Source of the DNA: Candidatus Bruticola papionis
GTDB lineage: Bacteria; Vulcanimicrobiota; Xenobia; Xenobiales; Xenobiaceae
Assembly (NCBI GenBank): GCA_002407045.1
Contig: DHKB01000034.1
Location: 1 to 64,000 of the forward strand
Reading direction: 5' to 3'
DNA length: 64,000 nucleotides
Shown: positions 26,285-34,887 of the stretch, one piece after another
Numbering within the stretch: position 1 is the first letter of the stretch
How the letters are laid out: the number at the start of each line of letters is the position of its first letter
The notes under the pieces: model-generated
Databases searched by the model: none
What the model saw: only the letters and a program-made list of their open reading frames with translations
Told to the model about the DNA's origin: nothing
Made by a program: the position numbers and the translations under genes

Positions 26285-26341
26285 GCTACAATTGAAATAG
26301 TTTAAAATTTATAAAATTAAAAAAACAATTATTAAAATTAC

Positions 26342-27214
26342 TTAACTTAACGCAGCTAAGTTAATTCCTAAGTTATTGCAAAAGTTTTCAGCTTCACTAT
26401 CGGGATTTTTTATATTAAAATCGGCCAAATTTTCCACTTCAAAAGGCAGAGGCACGTCTTGGCATACAGTAGCCAAACACCTATTTAAGCGCAAGCGTTC
26501 TTGAGAAGTGGCAATTTCAGCAGCAAAGCGGCCAGCTAAATTTGGTTGCTCCATCAGCTTATCTAAATTGCCACATTTATTTAAAAGCTTGGCTCCTGTT
26601 TTCTCACCTATGCCTTTAATGCCAATAATATTGTCCGAAGTGTCACCCATTAAAGCTAGCCAATCTACTATAAGTTCTGCCGACACGCCGCAGTAATGCT
26701 CTGCGCAATTGTCTTTATCGACATAATGATCGTTAGCTTTGCCATCGGAAGGCATCATTACGGCAATATCACCTTCTAACGCTAAAAGTTGAGCTAAGTC
26801 TTTATCTTTGGAAAGAATACGCACTTTCCAGCCTTTTTGCAAAGCTTTAGCTGCCAGAGTGCCGATAATATCGTCAGCTTCATAACCATCAGCAGAAACA
26901 ACCGTATAACCTAAATGGCGGCACATATCGATAGCTAAAGGTATTTGTGCTTTTAAATCGGGATCTACAGGAGGACGGTTAGCTTTATATTCGGGAGAAA
27001 GTTCACAGCGAAAAACCGGCACCGGACTTTCAAAAGCGCAAATACAATATTCCATATCTAACTTGTGGCGCCAGCTTTTTAAAGTTCTGGCTAAACCATA
27101 GACAGCTCCAGTAGGTACGCCTTGTGGACTAGTTAAACGGGCATTGCGCCCCAAGCCGTAAAAACTTTTAAAAATTTGATACATAGTATCGACAATATAT
27201 AAAGTGTCAGACAC
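26342..27214 (-). CDS. 5'-3' exonuclease, FEN/PolA N-terminal type
   Basis: 290 aa stand-alone flap-endonuclease-like enzyme matching the N-terminal domain of DNA polymerase I. Metal-binding acidic residues appear in IVDTMYQIF, DGYEADDIIG, ILSKDKDLAQLL and MGDTSDNIIGIKGIGEKTG, the last including the helix-hairpin-helix of the H3TH motif. No polymerase domain follows. Role: RNA primer removal and repair. GTG start with GGAGGAAG upstream. An intrinsic terminator ends 19 nt before this start codon. Confidence 0.92.
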   Translation of the reverse strand: MSDTLYIVDTMYQIFKSFYGLGRNARLTSPQGVPTGAVYGLARTLKSWRHKLDMEYCICAFESPVPVFRCELSPEYKANRPPVDPDLKAQIPLAIDMCRHLGYTVVSADGYEADDIIGTLAAKALQKGWKVRILSKDKDLAQLLALEGDIAVMMPSDGKANDHYVDKDNCAEHYCGVSAELIVDWLALMGDTSDNIIGIKGIGEKTGAKLLNKCGNLDKLMEQPNLAGRFAAEIATSQERLRLNRCLATVCQDVPLPFEVENLADFNIKNPDSEAENFCNNLGINLAALS

Positions 27215-27232
27215 AGAAAAACTTCCTCCAAC

Positions 27233-27279
27233 AAAAAATCCGGGAGCTATTCGCGCTAAGCTTAAGCTTTTCCCGGATT
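27233..27279 (-). terminator. Terminator abutting exonuclease ribosome-binding site
   Basis: AATCCGGGA pairs with TCCCGGATT (9 bp) and is followed on the minus strand by a T run that touches the GGAGGAAG of the exonuclease gene. A second small hairpin TGGTAG/CTACCA lies at 27287-27303. It may end the nitroreductase transcript or attenuate the exonuclease. Confidence 0.75.
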
Positions 27280-27345
27280 ATTAAATTGGTAGCCAAGCTA
27301 CCATTAAAGAACTAAGTCTAAATAGTTGATTACCACACCTAAAAA

Positions 27346-28011
27346 CTAATAGGCATCAGGACTGCGACGACCAGGATTTATAGGTAAAGTTGCAGGATCG
27401 ACCTTTTGAGAAGACTTGGGCCAACCGAAAGCCTGGGCGACCAAAACTTTTACTCCTCCACCTAAATCGTAATCGCGGTTAATTTCATCCATAGTAGGCT
27501 TAGCTCCCACTACTACATTGCCTAAACCTACAGAAGCGCAATAAAGGCCGGCATTTTGATATAAGGAACCAGCGTGAGAATAAGCGAAATTATCTGGCAC
27601 CGCGGCATAGTAGAAAAGCATGGGTGCTTCTTTATATTTACCGCGGCGGGCATCACCACTTTTTATAAGCACTAATTTATTTTCAGAAGCTTCGTAGCGC
27701 CAAAGTCCGTCAGCTCTAGCCACATAAACATTGATATTTTGCCTATTCATGGCTGTAGGAGCAGTACGTTTGCCGTCAGAACGATTGATGCCCCAGGTAG
27801 CCCAAAGCAAGTTGCTCACAACTTGCCGAGGTATATCTTTTTGCAAGAGAAAATCTCGTTCAGTATGGCGAGCGCTAAAAGTGTCCATGACAGGACGACC
27901 GCCACTAGTAACTGGCTTAGGTAAATCGATTGCTTTAGGTTGAGCCGTACAACTCAAAGTTAAAGAAGCTACTACACCCAATGTTAATAAAAAATTTTTC
28001 ACTCTAAGCAT
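27346..28011 (-). CDS. SagB/ThcOx-type nitroreductase, exported
   Basis: 221 aa FMN nitroreductase-fold protein. A hydrophobic N terminus (NFLLTLGVVASLTLSC) is a signal peptide; the Cys could be lipidated but the -3 residue is Thr, so the lipobox is poor. The body has ARHTERDFLLQKDIP, SNLLWATWGINRSDGKRT, APTAMNRQNINVYV and SLYQNAGLYCASVGLGNVVV, typical of the SagB-like dehydrogenase branch. An exported member is plausible in anaerobes; the substrate is unknown. Begins 5 bp after the ECF-S-like gene, so probably one operon. Confidence 0.88.
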   Translation of the reverse strand: MLRVKNFLLTLGVVASLTLSCTAQPKAIDLPKPVTSGGRPVMDTFSARHTERDFLLQKDIPRQVVSNLLWATWGINRSDGKRTAPTAMNRQNINVYVARADGLWRYEASENKLVLIKSGDARRGKYKEAPMLFYYAAVPDNFAYSHAGSLYQNAGLYCASVGLGNVVVGAKPTMDEINRDYDLGGGVKVLVAQAFGWPKSSQKVDPATLPINPGRRSPDAY

Positions 28012-28016
28012 AATTA

Positions 28017-28673
28017 TTAAACGGCCTTCTCTTTCTCTGAATTTTCCACTTCACTTTTAGAGCTTGCTAACGCAAATTCATTCTGCACCACACCTGGCAT
28101 AATTCTAGCCAGTTCTGGATTGAGTACTTCTAAAATTTTACAAGAAACCAAGCCAAAAGCCCAGCCTACTACAATACGCCAAGCGAGAATAAAAGCAAAA
28201 ACGACGGCCAAAGGCTGCCCCAAGGTAAGCGGACTTTGGGAAATGCGCTGGGCTGCTTGAGAGACGTCTATGCCCAAAAAGACTACTCCATTAAAGAAGC
28301 CGCACAAGCTGGCCACAATTCCCGCTATGATACAAGCGCTCATAACACTTACTTTGTTGAGCCCAAATTTCGCAAAAATTATATCTACAGTCAAAGCTTC
28401 AACGACAATGCAATAAAGGGCGAAAAATTTAAAACCGCCAGTTAAAATAAAATTGACTGCCGCAGTAGCTAAGCCGCACAAAGTAATAATGCCAAAACGA
28501 GGGATGCGACTGAAAAGTACGGTGTAAACCATCACGTTAAGGCCTACCAAAACCGAACCTTTCATGGAAAAATTTATTAAATGAAGCAAATTGCCAACAA
28601 CCAATTCCAGTACGGAATTGCAACAAGTTAGCATAGCCGTAAAAGTCAGCTCTTTAACTGAGAGGTTCTTCAT
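28017..28673 (-). CDS. ECF transporter S-component-like membrane protein
   Basis: About 218 aa with six hydrophobic spans (for example VLVGLNVMVYTVLFSRI, FGIITLCGLATAAVNFILTGG, VMSACIIAGIVASLCGFFNG) and a charged C-terminal tail. Size, topology and the opening KNLSVKELTFTAMLTC resemble the substrate-binding S components of energy-coupling-factor vitamin/metal transporters. The substrate cannot be read. It overlaps the ModE-like gene by about 20 bp, so the two are co-translated. No EcfA or EcfT gene is in the window. I start at the second ATG (28673), which has AAGG just upstream. Confidence 0.65.
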   Translation of the reverse strand: MKNLSVKELTFTAMLTCCNSVLELVVGNLLHLINFSMKGSVLVGLNVMVYTVLFSRIPRFGIITLCGLATAAVNFILTGGFKFFALYCIVVEALTVDIIFAKFGLNKVSVMSACIIAGIVASLCGFFNGVVFLGIDVSQAAQRISQSPLTLGQPLAVVFAFILAWRIVVGWAFGLVSCKILEVLNPELARIMPGVVQNEFALASSKSEVENSEKEKAV

Positions 28674-29064
28674 GGCCCTTAGCCTCATGAGTATCTTGGT
28701 CGAGACTTTGCTTGACTTTGAGCTCCTCTACAGCTTGCAAAAAATCATGCCACGGCCCTTGAGCAGCTTCATTTATTTTCTCTACCATAGCTTCATAATG
28801 GCGCAACAGTAAAAAAGCGCCCTCAGTAAGTTCAGCTCCACCATGATCGTGGCCGCCAATAAACTTTTTCATTAACTTTATGCCCAGCTCTTTTTCCAAA
28901 GTGCTCAAAACTCGGTGAGCCTTAGCGTAAGACATATTTAAATTTAGGGCAGCTTTACGAATAGACCCATATCTTTCTACTCCGCGCAACAAAGTATAAG
29001 GGCCAGGTCCCATAAAACGTTGTCCATTTTCATCACAAATGCGCAGAAGAATTTGAATATTCAT
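28654..29064 (-). CDS. ModE-like winged-helix regulator
   Basis: 136 aa. It has the N-terminal winged helix of the ModE/LysR-like type: GPGPYTLLRGVERYGSIRKAA, LNMSYAKAHRVLSTLEKELG and the wing with GGHDHGGAELTEGA, which matches the ModE GG...GGGA.LT pattern. The molybdate-binding (MOP) domains of full ModE are absent; a charged C-terminal helix replaces them. Many such short forms regulate molybdenum or tungsten genes. It overlaps an ECF-S-like gene, which suggests control of a metal or cofactor uptake system. Confidence 0.85.
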   Translation of the reverse strand: MNIQILLRICDENGQRFMGPGPYTLLRGVERYGSIRKAALNLNMSYAKAHRVLSTLEKELGIKLMKKFIGGHDHGGAELTEGAFLLLRHYEAMVEKINEAAQGPWHDFLQAVEELKVKQSLDQDTHEAKGHEEPLS

Positions 29065-29280
29065 ATAAAAAAAATCTCTTTAAATAAATCAAGTTGCCAG
29101 CCATCAAGCTTACTTATTTTTTTTGCAAAATATCACACTCAAAAAAGCCCACAACTTATTCTCGTTATTCTTCCCAGAATATATCTCTCCCCTTTTTTTG
29201 CGCACCGTGAAAGAATAGCGCCTCGACAATTTTATAATAAATTGCCGAAGCGCTCAAAATGGCTTTTATCTAAACTATCT

Positions 29281-30801
29281 CTAACCGCGCACCAAAACAG
29301 AAGGTTTAGCCAAAGCCTTACGCACTGCTTTTATTTGGCTATTAGGAACATTAAGTAAAACAATTACGCTGCGATCTTTAGCCATAATTTCGGCTTTTAA
29401 GTCAGATTGTTTGACAGCGCGAACAAATTCTTGAGCATCACCTTCACTATCCCAAACTGTAGCCCAAATAGTAAAACTGTCTCTATTCTTACCTTTGGCT
29501 GCGGCCAGAACTCCTGTGGTTTTAGTCTTATTATCAATATTTTTCTCTTCGTCACTGTTTTGCTGTCCAGCGCTCGTTTTTATTGTATCAGCAATAGGCT
29601 GGCCTTTATCGTCTAAACCGTAACTTTCATAGGCTTGACTATACACTCGCCAAGTGTCGCCTCCCCACCCTCTGGCCACAGCCATAGACTGAGTAGATAA
29701 AAACTTTTCCGCCCAAGTGCGAATAACATATTCTCCAGCTGTATCATCACCTAAACTGACGTAGTTGCCAAATGATTTAGGCAAAGCGCTTAAATCTATA
29801 TTTTTAGGCAAATCTACTTTTTTGAGATGCTTAAAAGGATGGAGCACATGTTCGGTAGAGACAGGAGGCTCAACAAAAGCGTTATTGATACCGCGCAACC
29901 CTTGCTGCTCTTGAATCGTTTGGCAAAATTCCAAACCGCTCAGATAAGGCATAAGAGTGACAGCTCTAACAATAAGAGGAGCTTGTTCTAATTGCGGAAA
30001 TTGGTTGATGCCTTTTTCAATAAGTTTAGGTGAACCGACTACATATTTGGTGACAGTCTCTCCACTTAATCCCATAGAAGAAGCCAAATAATCAAACATA
30101 GTTTGTGTAGCATCACCTTCAGCCACAGCCGTCACAGCCAGCTCTTTATCGAGACTGCCGTCCGCTTGCAAAAGTTTTTGACCCAAATTAAAGTTTTGGT
30201 CTTGCAAAGCATGACAAAGTTCGTGCACCAATAATAAATCGCTTAAATCGATATTGAATTGACTCAGAATTTTGCCCAACATACCATCAAGCTTAGGCTC
30301 TTGTAAAATGTCAGTTACTACTAATAAAACCTTATTGATAGTGTCATAAAGGCCACGCACTTGTTCAGAATAAAGCAAGTCGGAATAATTTTGAAAATTT
30401 TGGCCGTTTTCCAAAAGTCCAAGATGGTGAAAGAAAAGATCACGTCTGCCTTGCACATAAGGCTTTGAAGCTTTTTTATTAGCTTCTACCAAGTAGCGGC
30501 CAGCTTCACTTTGTGTACAAAAATGGCACTTGACAGCTTCTTTAAAGTGTAAACCTCTAGCCCTCTGTACTTCTTTAATTAGACGCTGCACTTGCTTTTT
30601 GGCAGCAGTCGAATCATTATAATCGTCGACTTTTAGTCTTGAATTTTGAGCAAGATATTGACGAGTATTATCAGCTTGAGCAAATTTGTCAGTTGGATCG
30701 GCCCAAGCAGAAGAGCCAAACAACGCTCCTAAAGCGACGACAAAAGTTGCTCTAAATAAAAATTGTTTATGGCTATGCCAAAATTTACTAAAAATGTTCA
30801 T
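29281..30801 (-). CDS. Secreted HExxH metalloprotease-like protein
   Basis: 506 aa with a signal peptide ending near SSAWA. A zinc site is visible: HELCH in LLVHELCHALQDQNF and, about 40 residues later, a Glu in AVAEGDATQTMFDY as probable third ligand. The rest has long helical segments and a C-terminal domain with a Glu/Lys/Asn-rich linker. The pattern resembles the poorly studied Hvo_1808-type surface-protein family. Probably periplasmic or secreted. No peptide specificity can be stated. Monocistronic by position. Confidence 0.75.
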   Translation of the reverse strand: MNIFSKFWHSHKQFLFRATFVVALGALFGSSAWADPTDKFAQADNTRQYLAQNSRLKVDDYNDSTAAKKQVQRLIKEVQRARGLHFKEAVKCHFCTQSEAGRYLVEANKKASKPYVQGRRDLFFHHLGLLENGQNFQNYSDLLYSEQVRGLYDTINKVLLVVTDILQEPKLDGMLGKILSQFNIDLSDLLLVHELCHALQDQNFNLGQKLLQADGSLDKELAVTAVAEGDATQTMFDYLASSMGLSGETVTKYVVGSPKLIEKGINQFPQLEQAPLIVRAVTLMPYLSGLEFCQTIQEQQGLRGINNAFVEPPVSTEHVLHPFKHLKKVDLPKNIDLSALPKSFGNYVSLGDDTAGEYVIRTWAEKFLSTQSMAVARGWGGDTWRVYSQAYESYGLDDKGQPIADTIKTSAGQQNSDEEKNIDNKTKTTGVLAAAKGKNRDSFTIWATVWDSEGDAQEFVRAVKQSDLKAEIMAKDRSVIVLLNVPNSQIKAVRKALAKPSVLVRG

Positions 30802-30944
30802 TTTTTTTTCTACTTTGTCTTAATTTTGTCAAAAAATGCGCAAAAGCCACACCATTTTCTCTACGAAAGAACGGTGCAGCTCCTGCTAATATGATTACGC
30901 TATGTGCAAGTGAAAGCTAATTTGCTTTTTCCCAAGCGACCGAC

Positions 30945-32006
30945 CTATTTAATCTTGCTAAGATCCATTACAACCTTAACTGGGCGATGATCGCTAGCTT
31001 TTTCTATTTCGGGAATATCGGCACACACCTTAGCACTACCGGGCACAACGGCGGGCTTCAATTTATTATTCACCAAAATATAGTCTAAAGCCGACTGATA
31101 ACGCGTGTTGAAGAAACTGCGCCGCTCTACTTCTGGCAAATGGCCCAACACATCGGTGAGGAAATTGCAACTGAGCAAAGGACGCAAAGTCTTGGCGTCA
31201 GGAGTATCGTTCAAGTCGCCACAAATAGCTACTGGATAATAACTCAGAGAGCGAGCGATCTCTTTGACTCGGTTGGCTTGAGCAATACGTTTGGCGTCAG
31301 TTTTAGCACCGCCTCGCTTGCTCTTAAAGTGATTAACTAAAAGAGTGAAATTACTCTTATGCTTAAAATGAACTTCCAAACAATCGCGGGAAAATACCGA
31401 AGAGCGCTTACCGTCTTTTTGCGTAAATCTGTCTTGCATGTGAGATACAGCATTGCGCACAGGCACTTTGGAAAGTACCCCCACATTGATGCCGCGGATA
31501 CGATCGTTACCAGGAATAAGCACATAATAAGGATAGCCGCTGCGCTCACTTAAATCGGAAATGACCTGTGCGTTTTCTATTTCTTCAATACCAACAATAT
31601 CGGCATTTACTTCTTGGAGTACGGAGCTAACTCGAGTGAGCTTATCGCCATATTCAGCTTCAGTGAGAACATCATCGTTATACGGATCATCGATTGTGTC
31701 AAAGAAGTTCTCTAAATTCCAAGTAGCCAAAGTTATGACTTGTTTATTAAATTGCTCGCCATTATCTTCTTTAGAAGCTGATTCCAACTTTTTGGCAGCC
31801 TTTTTGGCTTTATTAGCTTTAGCCAATTGCTTGTAGTTGCTAGAAGCAGATTGCTCCACATGGGGAATTTTCTGTCCAGCTTGCATAGAATCAGCTGAAG
31901 AAGTATTGTCGCTGCAAGCAGCACCATTAGCCAAGCATAAACCGGCCCCAATAAGAAAAGCCAATGAATAAACGAACCTTTTTGCATTTTGCTTGGAAAT
32001 AGACAT
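30945..32006 (-). CDS. Exported endonuclease/exonuclease/phosphatase-fold protein
   Basis: 353 aa. Signal peptide (FVYSLAFLIGAGLCLANGAA, possibly lipidated at the following Cys), a Lys/Ser-rich linker, then the EEP fold: TLATWNLENFFDT, DIVGIEEIENAQV, NHFKSKRGG, AICGDLNDTPD and ASDHRPVKVV, which carry the catalytic Asn, Glu, His, Asp-x-Asn and Asp-His. It is probably an extracytoplasmic nuclease or phosphodiesterase. ATG at 32006 with AGGAG eight nt upstream; the longer frame upstream lacks support. Confidence 0.88.
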   Translation of the reverse strand: MSISKQNAKRFVYSLAFLIGAGLCLANGAACSDNTSSADSMQAGQKIPHVEQSASSNYKQLAKANKAKKAAKKLESASKEDNGEQFNKQVITLATWNLENFFDTIDDPYNDDVLTEAEYGDKLTRVSSVLQEVNADIVGIEEIENAQVISDLSERSGYPYYVLIPGNDRIRGINVGVLSKVPVRNAVSHMQDRFTQKDGKRSSVFSRDCLEVHFKHKSNFTLLVNHFKSKRGGAKTDAKRIAQANRVKEIARSLSYYPVAICGDLNDTPDAKTLRPLLSCNFLTDVLGHLPEVERRSFFNTRYQSALDYILVNNKLKPAVVPGSAKVCADIPEIEKASDHRPVKVVMDLSKIK

Positions 32007-32113
32007 AGACCTAACTCCTCTTTTACCTAAAAAAACAGACGGCCGACTGCTAAACAACCGCGCCGCCTTTCATAAACATGCGTTGATTATACAACAAGCA
32101 GAACTAAAAAACG

Positions 32114-33004
32114 CTATTCAGGCAAAACCTCACTGCCAAAAAGTTGGTAAGCTCTGGCATATCGACGGCTATAAACTAAATCGATAACCTCTATCAAACC
32201 AAGCTTACTGCGCAAGATATGCTTTTCTTTTGACATTTCCCTATCTTTGAAAATGCCCAACTTCTGGCAAGTCTCGAAAATTTCGTCAGCTTCTTCTTGG
32301 CTCTCACAAGGATAAGTATGCTCACTGGAACTAGGGCCCCAGTTTTCCTTTTTCAAAACATCCAACAGAGCTTGCTCGTTAAAAGGAGCCATATAAGCCG
32401 AAGCGACTTCTTTGTAGACCTTTTCCCACTGTCCGATAATCACAGCAATATCTTCACTGATGTCGCGGTTGTGATCGGACTGGTAACAAGAATGGTAACA
32501 AGAGTCGAAAACGACACCATCTTCGGTAATTTCACCCAAAATAAACAACTCGCAAATACGCGGCGAAGAAATGAGCCACTGCCACTGTTGCTCACGACTG
32601 AAATTATCTTTCAGTTCGTTGTCTTTATGGGAAATAAGTATTTGGATTTGGAATTTAGAGCCAACCAGCTCTTTAGCTTTTGATTCCAAACCGCCCACCA
32701 TCTCTTCAAGAGACGGAATGACATCTATTTTGTAAAAAGGAGCCTTGCAAATAACACTGCCTGTAACTTCGTTAGCGACAACGGTTTTGCCCTTAAAAGC
32801 TTCAAGCAAAACAGGAAGTTTTGATTTGTCATCTGGCTGTACGGCCAGCTCGTAGCTCCAGAAGGAAGCGTCGGCTTTCACCCAGTCGATATCGTGTTCT
32901 AGGCGATAAGCAACAGCATAATATCTTAAAAATTTAGCTAAAATTTCGCGGGTAATCATGGCGATAAGTTTGCACTTAAGCACGGCTGATTCCTGCTCTT
33001 CCAT
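32114..33004 (-). CDS. Hypothetical cytosolic protein
   Basis: About 296 aa, acidic, mostly helical with no membrane span after the first residues. No family recognised. It holds a His/Cys/Asp-rich stretch (CYHSCYQSDHNRD) that could bind metal and a final Tyr/Arg-rich helix (VYSRRYARAYQLF). The start is uncertain: ATG at 33004 is used; a TTG at 33040 or an ATG at 32959 are alternatives and none has a good Shine-Dalgarno. Divergent from the lipid synthase operon, sharing a 230-bp intergenic region. Confidence 0.65.
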   Translation of the reverse strand: MEEQESAVLKCKLIAMITREILAKFLRYYAVAYRLEHDIDWVKADASFWSYELAVQPDDKSKLPVLLEAFKGKTVVANEVTGSVICKAPFYKIDVIPSLEEMVGGLESKAKELVGSKFQIQILISHKDNELKDNFSREQQWQWLISSPRICELFILGEITEDGVVFDSCYHSCYQSDHNRDISEDIAVIIGQWEKVYKEVASAYMAPFNEQALLDVLKKENWGPSSSEHTYPCESQEEADEIFETCQKLGIFKDREMSKEKHILRSKLGLIEVIDLVYSRRYARAYQLFGSEVLPE

Positions 33005-33061
33005 CAAGCCGCTTTTCGCCACAACACAAAAAGCAAGCAAGCCGCCATATATGAAAAAAAT

Positions 33062-33090
33062 TTGACAGTCAAGCCAAACTTCAGTAAATT
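33062..33090 (+). promoter_or_regulatory. Sigma70 promoter of the lipid synthase operon
   Basis: Perfect -35 TTGACA (33062-33067), 17-nt spacer, -10 TAAATT (33085-33090). Transcription would start near 33097 and run through a leader of about 140 nt before the first gene. Confidence 0.75.
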
Positions 33091-33148
33091 ACAGGGGAGT
33101 GCCCCCAATTGTCGACTACTAAATCCGAGAAGGCAGGGCTCTACGCAT

Positions 33149-33183
33149 AGAGAACGGCTTTGCTGTTCTCGTTCTCTTTTTTT
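33149..33183 (+). terminator. Intrinsic terminator inside lipid synthase leader
   Basis: AGAGAACG (33149-33156) pairs with CGTTCTCT (33170-33177), loop 13 nt, followed by a T run. No plus-strand gene lies upstream, so it can only act on transcripts from the promoter at 33062. It would yield a small RNA of about 85 nt or attenuate the operon. A GGGG..CCCC hairpin lies nearer the start of the same leader. No known riboswitch class recognised. Confidence 0.7.
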
Positions 33184-33238
33184 AAGGTAAAAACTGGCCA
33201 TTCTCAATAATGGCTAAAAGGATACAAACTATATCAAT

Positions 33239-34876
33239 ATGGCAAATTCCTGCATAAAAGCTATGGGCAGCTGGATTCCCGGCCCCAATGCCGCTTTTCA
33301 AGATCCCGTTGCTGTCTTGCGCAATTTAAAAAATCCCATTTTCGCCGTATCTTCACCTTCAGTATGGCAGGGGAAAAATCTTCCTTTCACTCTTTGCGGA
33401 AATGGCTCTTGCCAATTTGCGCCAGCGACATCGGCAGGAAGCCTGCCCCTTTTAGCCTTAGCTCCACCTCTATCCCCCAATACATTAGGGCAAGAATCTT
33501 TTCGCCGCACTTACGGTTTGCGCTATGCTTGCTTGAGCGGCTCTATGGCCAACGCTATTGCCTCTGAAGATTTAGTACTGGCTATGGCTAAATCTGGAAT
33601 GATGGGATTTTTCGGCTCGGCCGGTCTCAGTTTGGACGAAGTAACCAAACATATACACTCTCTGAAAAGCAAGCTTGGCAACCTTCCCTACGGTCTCAAC
33701 TTAATTCACAGCCCTTCAGATCCGCAGCTGGAAGAGAAAATCGCTGAGCTTTTTATTGCTGAAAATGTCCATTGCATCGAAGCTTCAGCTTTCTTGGGTC
33801 TTACTCCAGCGCTACTCCACTACAGGTATAGCGGCCTTAAACGGAGAGCCGACGGCAGTATATACGCTCCACACCACGTCTTTGCCAAAATTTCCAGGCT
33901 AGAAGTAGCCTCCAAATTGCTCTCTCCGCCACCGCCTGAAATGATCGCCTCTTTGGTTGCCCAAGGAGCGCTGACGGCTGAAGAAGCGGAACTAGCCCAT
34001 TTTGTACCTCCAGCTTCTACTTTAACAGCTGAAGCCGATAGCGGCGGCCATACCGATAACCGTCCCGCCTTCGGCTTATTGCCTTCAGTTATAAACTTAC
34101 GCGACCGCATGCAAGAGCGCTTTGGCTGGAATGTTCCTGTTGGCGCAGCTGGAGGTATTGCCACACCGCAAGCTGCCGCAGCCGCTTTTGCCATGGGAGC
34201 AGCTTATGTAATGACCGGTTCCATAAACCAAGCTTGTGTAGAATCTGGCTCTAGTGATGCTGTCAGAGAAATGCTGGCCAAAGCTTCTCCTGCCGACGTC
34301 GCTATGGCACCAGCTGCCGATATGTTTGAAATGGGCGTCAATGTTCAAGTGTTGAAGTGGGGAACCATGTTCCCAGTACGAGCTAAACGCCTTTATGAAA
34401 TTTACCGCGCTTACGCTTCTTTCAATGAAGTGCCTGCCACCATAAAAGAGCAAATCGAAAAGACTATGCTGCGGTCCAGTTTTGCCGAAGCTTGGCAAAG
34501 TACTAAAGCATTTTTTGCCAAACGTGATCCTCGCCAAATTGTCAAAGCTGAGAGCGATCCCAAGCATATGATGGCTTTAGTATTTCGCTCTTATCTTGGC
34601 CAAGCTTCGCGTTGGGCCAACGCCGGTTTGCCAGATAGACGAGCCGACTACCAGATCTGGTGCGGCCCTTCTATGGGCAGCTTTAACCAGTGGTGCAAAG
34701 GAACATTTCTAGAGAACGTAAAAGAGCGCCACGCAGATTTGGCAGCCCTGAATATCATGGCCGGAGCCTGTGTTCTTACTCGAGCTGCCTTAATCGCCAA
34801 TCAAGGGGTTGAAATTCCGGCTCAATGGAGCTGCTTTGAGCCTCTTCCTTTCCAAGAATTAGCTTCGCTGTTATAG
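33239..34876 (+). CDS. pfaD: PfaD-type enoyl reductase of lipid synthase
   Basis: 545 aa FMN-dependent TIM-barrel enoyl reductase that acts in trans on the polyunsaturated-fatty-acid/secondary-lipid megasynthase. Family stretches include MMGFFGSAGLSLDEV, GLNLIHSP, EASAFLGLTP, EADSGGHTDNRP (flavin/phosphate region), VGAAGGIATPQA, MTGSINQACVESG and ADMFEMGVNVQVLKWGTMFPVRA, as in PfaD. It is first in the cluster, as pfa1 is in terrestrial myxobacteria, whereas pfaD is last in marine gammaproteobacteria. The 2537-aa gene starts 11 bp after its stop. Shine-Dalgarno is weak (AAGGA 17 nt away), which may tie in with leader control. Confidence 0.93.
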   Translation: MANSCIKAMGSWIPGPNAAFQDPVAVLRNLKNPIFAVSSPSVWQGKNLPFTLCGNGSCQFAPATSAGSLPLLALAPPLSPNTLGQESFRRTYGLRYACLSGSMANAIASEDLVLAMAKSGMMGFFGSAGLSLDEVTKHIHSLKSKLGNLPYGLNLIHSPSDPQLEEKIAELFIAENVHCIEASAFLGLTPALLHYRYSGLKRRADGSIYAPHHVFAKISRLEVASKLLSPPPPEMIASLVAQGALTAEEAELAHFVPPASTLTAEADSGGHTDNRPAFGLLPSVINLRDRMQERFGWNVPVGAAGGIATPQAAAAAFAMGAAYVMTGSINQACVESGSSDAVREMLAKASPADVAMAPAADMFEMGVNVQVLKWGTMFPVRAKRLYEIYRAYASFNEVPATIKEQIEKTMLRSSFAEAWQSTKAFFAKRDPRQIVKAESDPKHMMALVFRSYLGQASRWANAGLPDRRADYQIWCGPSMGSFNQWCKGTFLENVKERHADLAALNIMAGACVLTRAALIANQGVEIPAQWSCFEPLPFQELASLL

Positions 34877-34887
34877 GAGTCTTTGTA

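Noticed and set aside
33062..33183. Known riboswitch class in the lipid synthase leader
   Set aside because: I compared by eye with fluoride, ZTP, THF and preQ1-type consensus elements and found no convincing match, so it is left unclassified.
34097..34567. Long antisense reading frame inside the PfaD-type gene (and similar ones inside the two megasynthase genes)
   Set aside because: The sense-strand gene is a clear full-length family member with intact motifs; the antisense frames lack Shine-Dalgarno signals and recognisable composition and are expected by chance in genes of this length.
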